The notes under the pieces were generated by a model. That model made no database searches. It was not told the origin of the DNA and was given only the letters and a program-made list of their open reading frames with translations. Below are positions 5,353 through 5,903 of a stretch of DNA of 5,903 nucleotides, one piece after another. Positions within the stretch are counted from its first letter, which is position 1, and each line of letters opens with the position of its first letter. Made by a program: the position numbers and the translations under genes. The DNA lies in the NCBI GenBank assembly GCA_902772625.1, contig CACYBP010000254.1:1-5903 (forward strand), in the 5' to 3' direction. Source of the stretch: Oscillospiraceae bacterium. GTDB taxonomy: Bacteria; Bacillota; Clostridia; Oscillospirales; QAMX01.

Positions 5353-5903
5353 AGGTCGAAATGCACGTCGTTCATGAAGAAATCCGGGCTTCCGCTCATG
5401 TAGACCCAGTCCAGAAGCCCGTCGAAGCTTTCCTCCGGCATGTAGGCGGCGGAGGCGCCGGTGATCGCCGCCACCGGGACTTCTTTCGCTTTTTTCCCGC
5501 CGCCCCCGACGCCGACCATGGGGGTGTAGACCGTGAGGGTATCCCCGACCTTCAAACCGAGCTTTCGGGCGGTTTCCCGGGGAAGCCAGATCCCCTCTTC
5601 AAGGGCGCCCTCCTCGGCGCGGATCCCGGCTTTTTCCGGGTCGGGGGTCCAGAAGACCGACATCTGCTCGCCGAACCGGCGCTCGTCCAGCATCACCGGG
5701 AGGGAAAGGCTGTTTGAACCGAAGTTTTCAAAATACTCCATGTGCTCGATCTCCCGGAGGGCGACAAGCCGGATCCGAAACCCGGAGGAAAGGCTTCGCC
5801 TTCCGGCGTTCAGAAGGAAATGGACCTCCATCTCGTCGTAGACCCGGTCGATCTCGGCGCGGTTCTGCGCCGCGGTCATATCCATCCACGCCACCGAAAG
5901 AAG
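4851..5903 (-). CDS. FtsX-like ABC transporter permease (copy B, 3' part only)
   Basis: The reading frame is open to the right edge of the window, so this is the C-terminal 350 residues of a larger protein. A GTG at 5894 is in frame but sits inside a membrane segment (LLSVAWMDM) that aligns with TM5 of copy A (residues 620-627), so it is not the start. Visible parts are the end of that segment, an extracytoplasmic domain with the MacB-PCD-like element LPRETARKLGLKVGDTLTV, and three C-terminal membrane segments. These include the ATPase-contacting turn RNEIGVRRFFGEKPG. The last 165 or so residues are nearly identical to copy A, whereas the ectodomain is much diverged and about 17 residues shorter overall, with a glycine-rich VGVGGGGKK insert. 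The stop codon overlaps the copy B ATPase start by 8 bp. By analogy the full protein should be near 970 residues. Confidence 0.9.
   Translation of the reverse strand, partial: LLSVAWMDMTAAQNRAEIDRVYDEMEVHFLLNAGRRSLSSGFRIRLVALREIEHMEYFENFGSNSLSLPVMLDERRFGEQMSVFWTPDPEKAGIRAEEGALEEGIWLPRETARKLGLKVGDTLTVYTPMVGVGGGGKKAKEVPVAAITGASAAYMPEESFDGLLDWVYMSGSPDFFMNDVHFDLKKEYNKRLSEIESKLQALVNTPNPQDRNRDVSVNYNASEIDGMLKPLEKSADSAEFFGKLFRAALPAVAYLIEIIALFGLRNEIGVRRFFGEKPGAVFLGIWLPVFLLSLPGYLLSALLLLTPLGPFLPWSMALWHLAGTSVLTALLTGLLCALSPLLLLREKEHE

Noticed and set aside
4851..5894. GTG at 5894 as the start of the copy B permease
   Set aside because: The frame is open upstream to the window edge, and the preceding residues LLS align with TM5 of copy A, so the gene is simply truncated by the window.
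914..5903. BceAB-type antimicrobial peptide resistance module
   Set aside because: Bce permeases have ten membrane segments with a single large ectodomain between TM7 and TM8 and usually neighbour a two-component system. Here the plan is two 1+3 TM modules with two ectodomains, and no regulator is visible.

Overview
The window is a G+C-rich (about 60% by eye) stretch of bacterial DNA in which every gene I can support lies on the minus strand. Dense purine-rich Shine-Dalgarno sites (AGGAGG, AAAGGAGGG), a consensus sigma-A-type promoter, a classic intrinsic terminator and the gene families all suggest a Bacillota genome, probably a G+C-rich gut or rumen clostridium. That placement is an inference from style and family resemblance, not from a marker gene.

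Layout in the direction of transcription (right to left): (1) 5903-4851, the 3' part of a large FtsX-like ABC permease (copy B, cut by the window edge). (2) 4858-4202, its ATPase, overlapping the permease by 8 bp. (3) 4201-3875, a 327-bp intergenic region with an intrinsic terminator for copy B, further inverted repeats, a strong promoter (TTGACA-N17-TAGAAT) and a structured leader. (4) 3874-914, a complete 986-residue double-FtsX permease (copy A). (5) 921-265, its ATPase, again overlapping by 8 bp. (6) 197-1, the first 65 codons of a probable glycoside hydrolase of the GH39-like group, 67 bp downstream with no visible terminator between.

The main story is a tandem duplication of a two-gene MacB/FtsX-type ABC cassette with a period of 3937 bp. 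Each permease appears to carry both FtsX halves on one chain (four TM segments plus a large extracytoplasmic domain per half), so one permease plus two ATPase subunits could make a complete complex. The copies are colinear without indels over about 1.15 kb (permease 3' end plus the whole ATPase) and contain perfect DNA matches of up to 53 bp. The second extracytoplasmic domain, in contrast, has diverged strongly and differs in length. This suggests one conserved motor with different external specificities, kept by selection or by gene conversion. A terminator and a new promoter between the copies suggest that they are expressed separately, and copy A may be co-transcribed with the glycosidase gene.

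I found no mobile element, RNA gene or CRISPR array. Substrate and physiological role cannot be read from this sequence.
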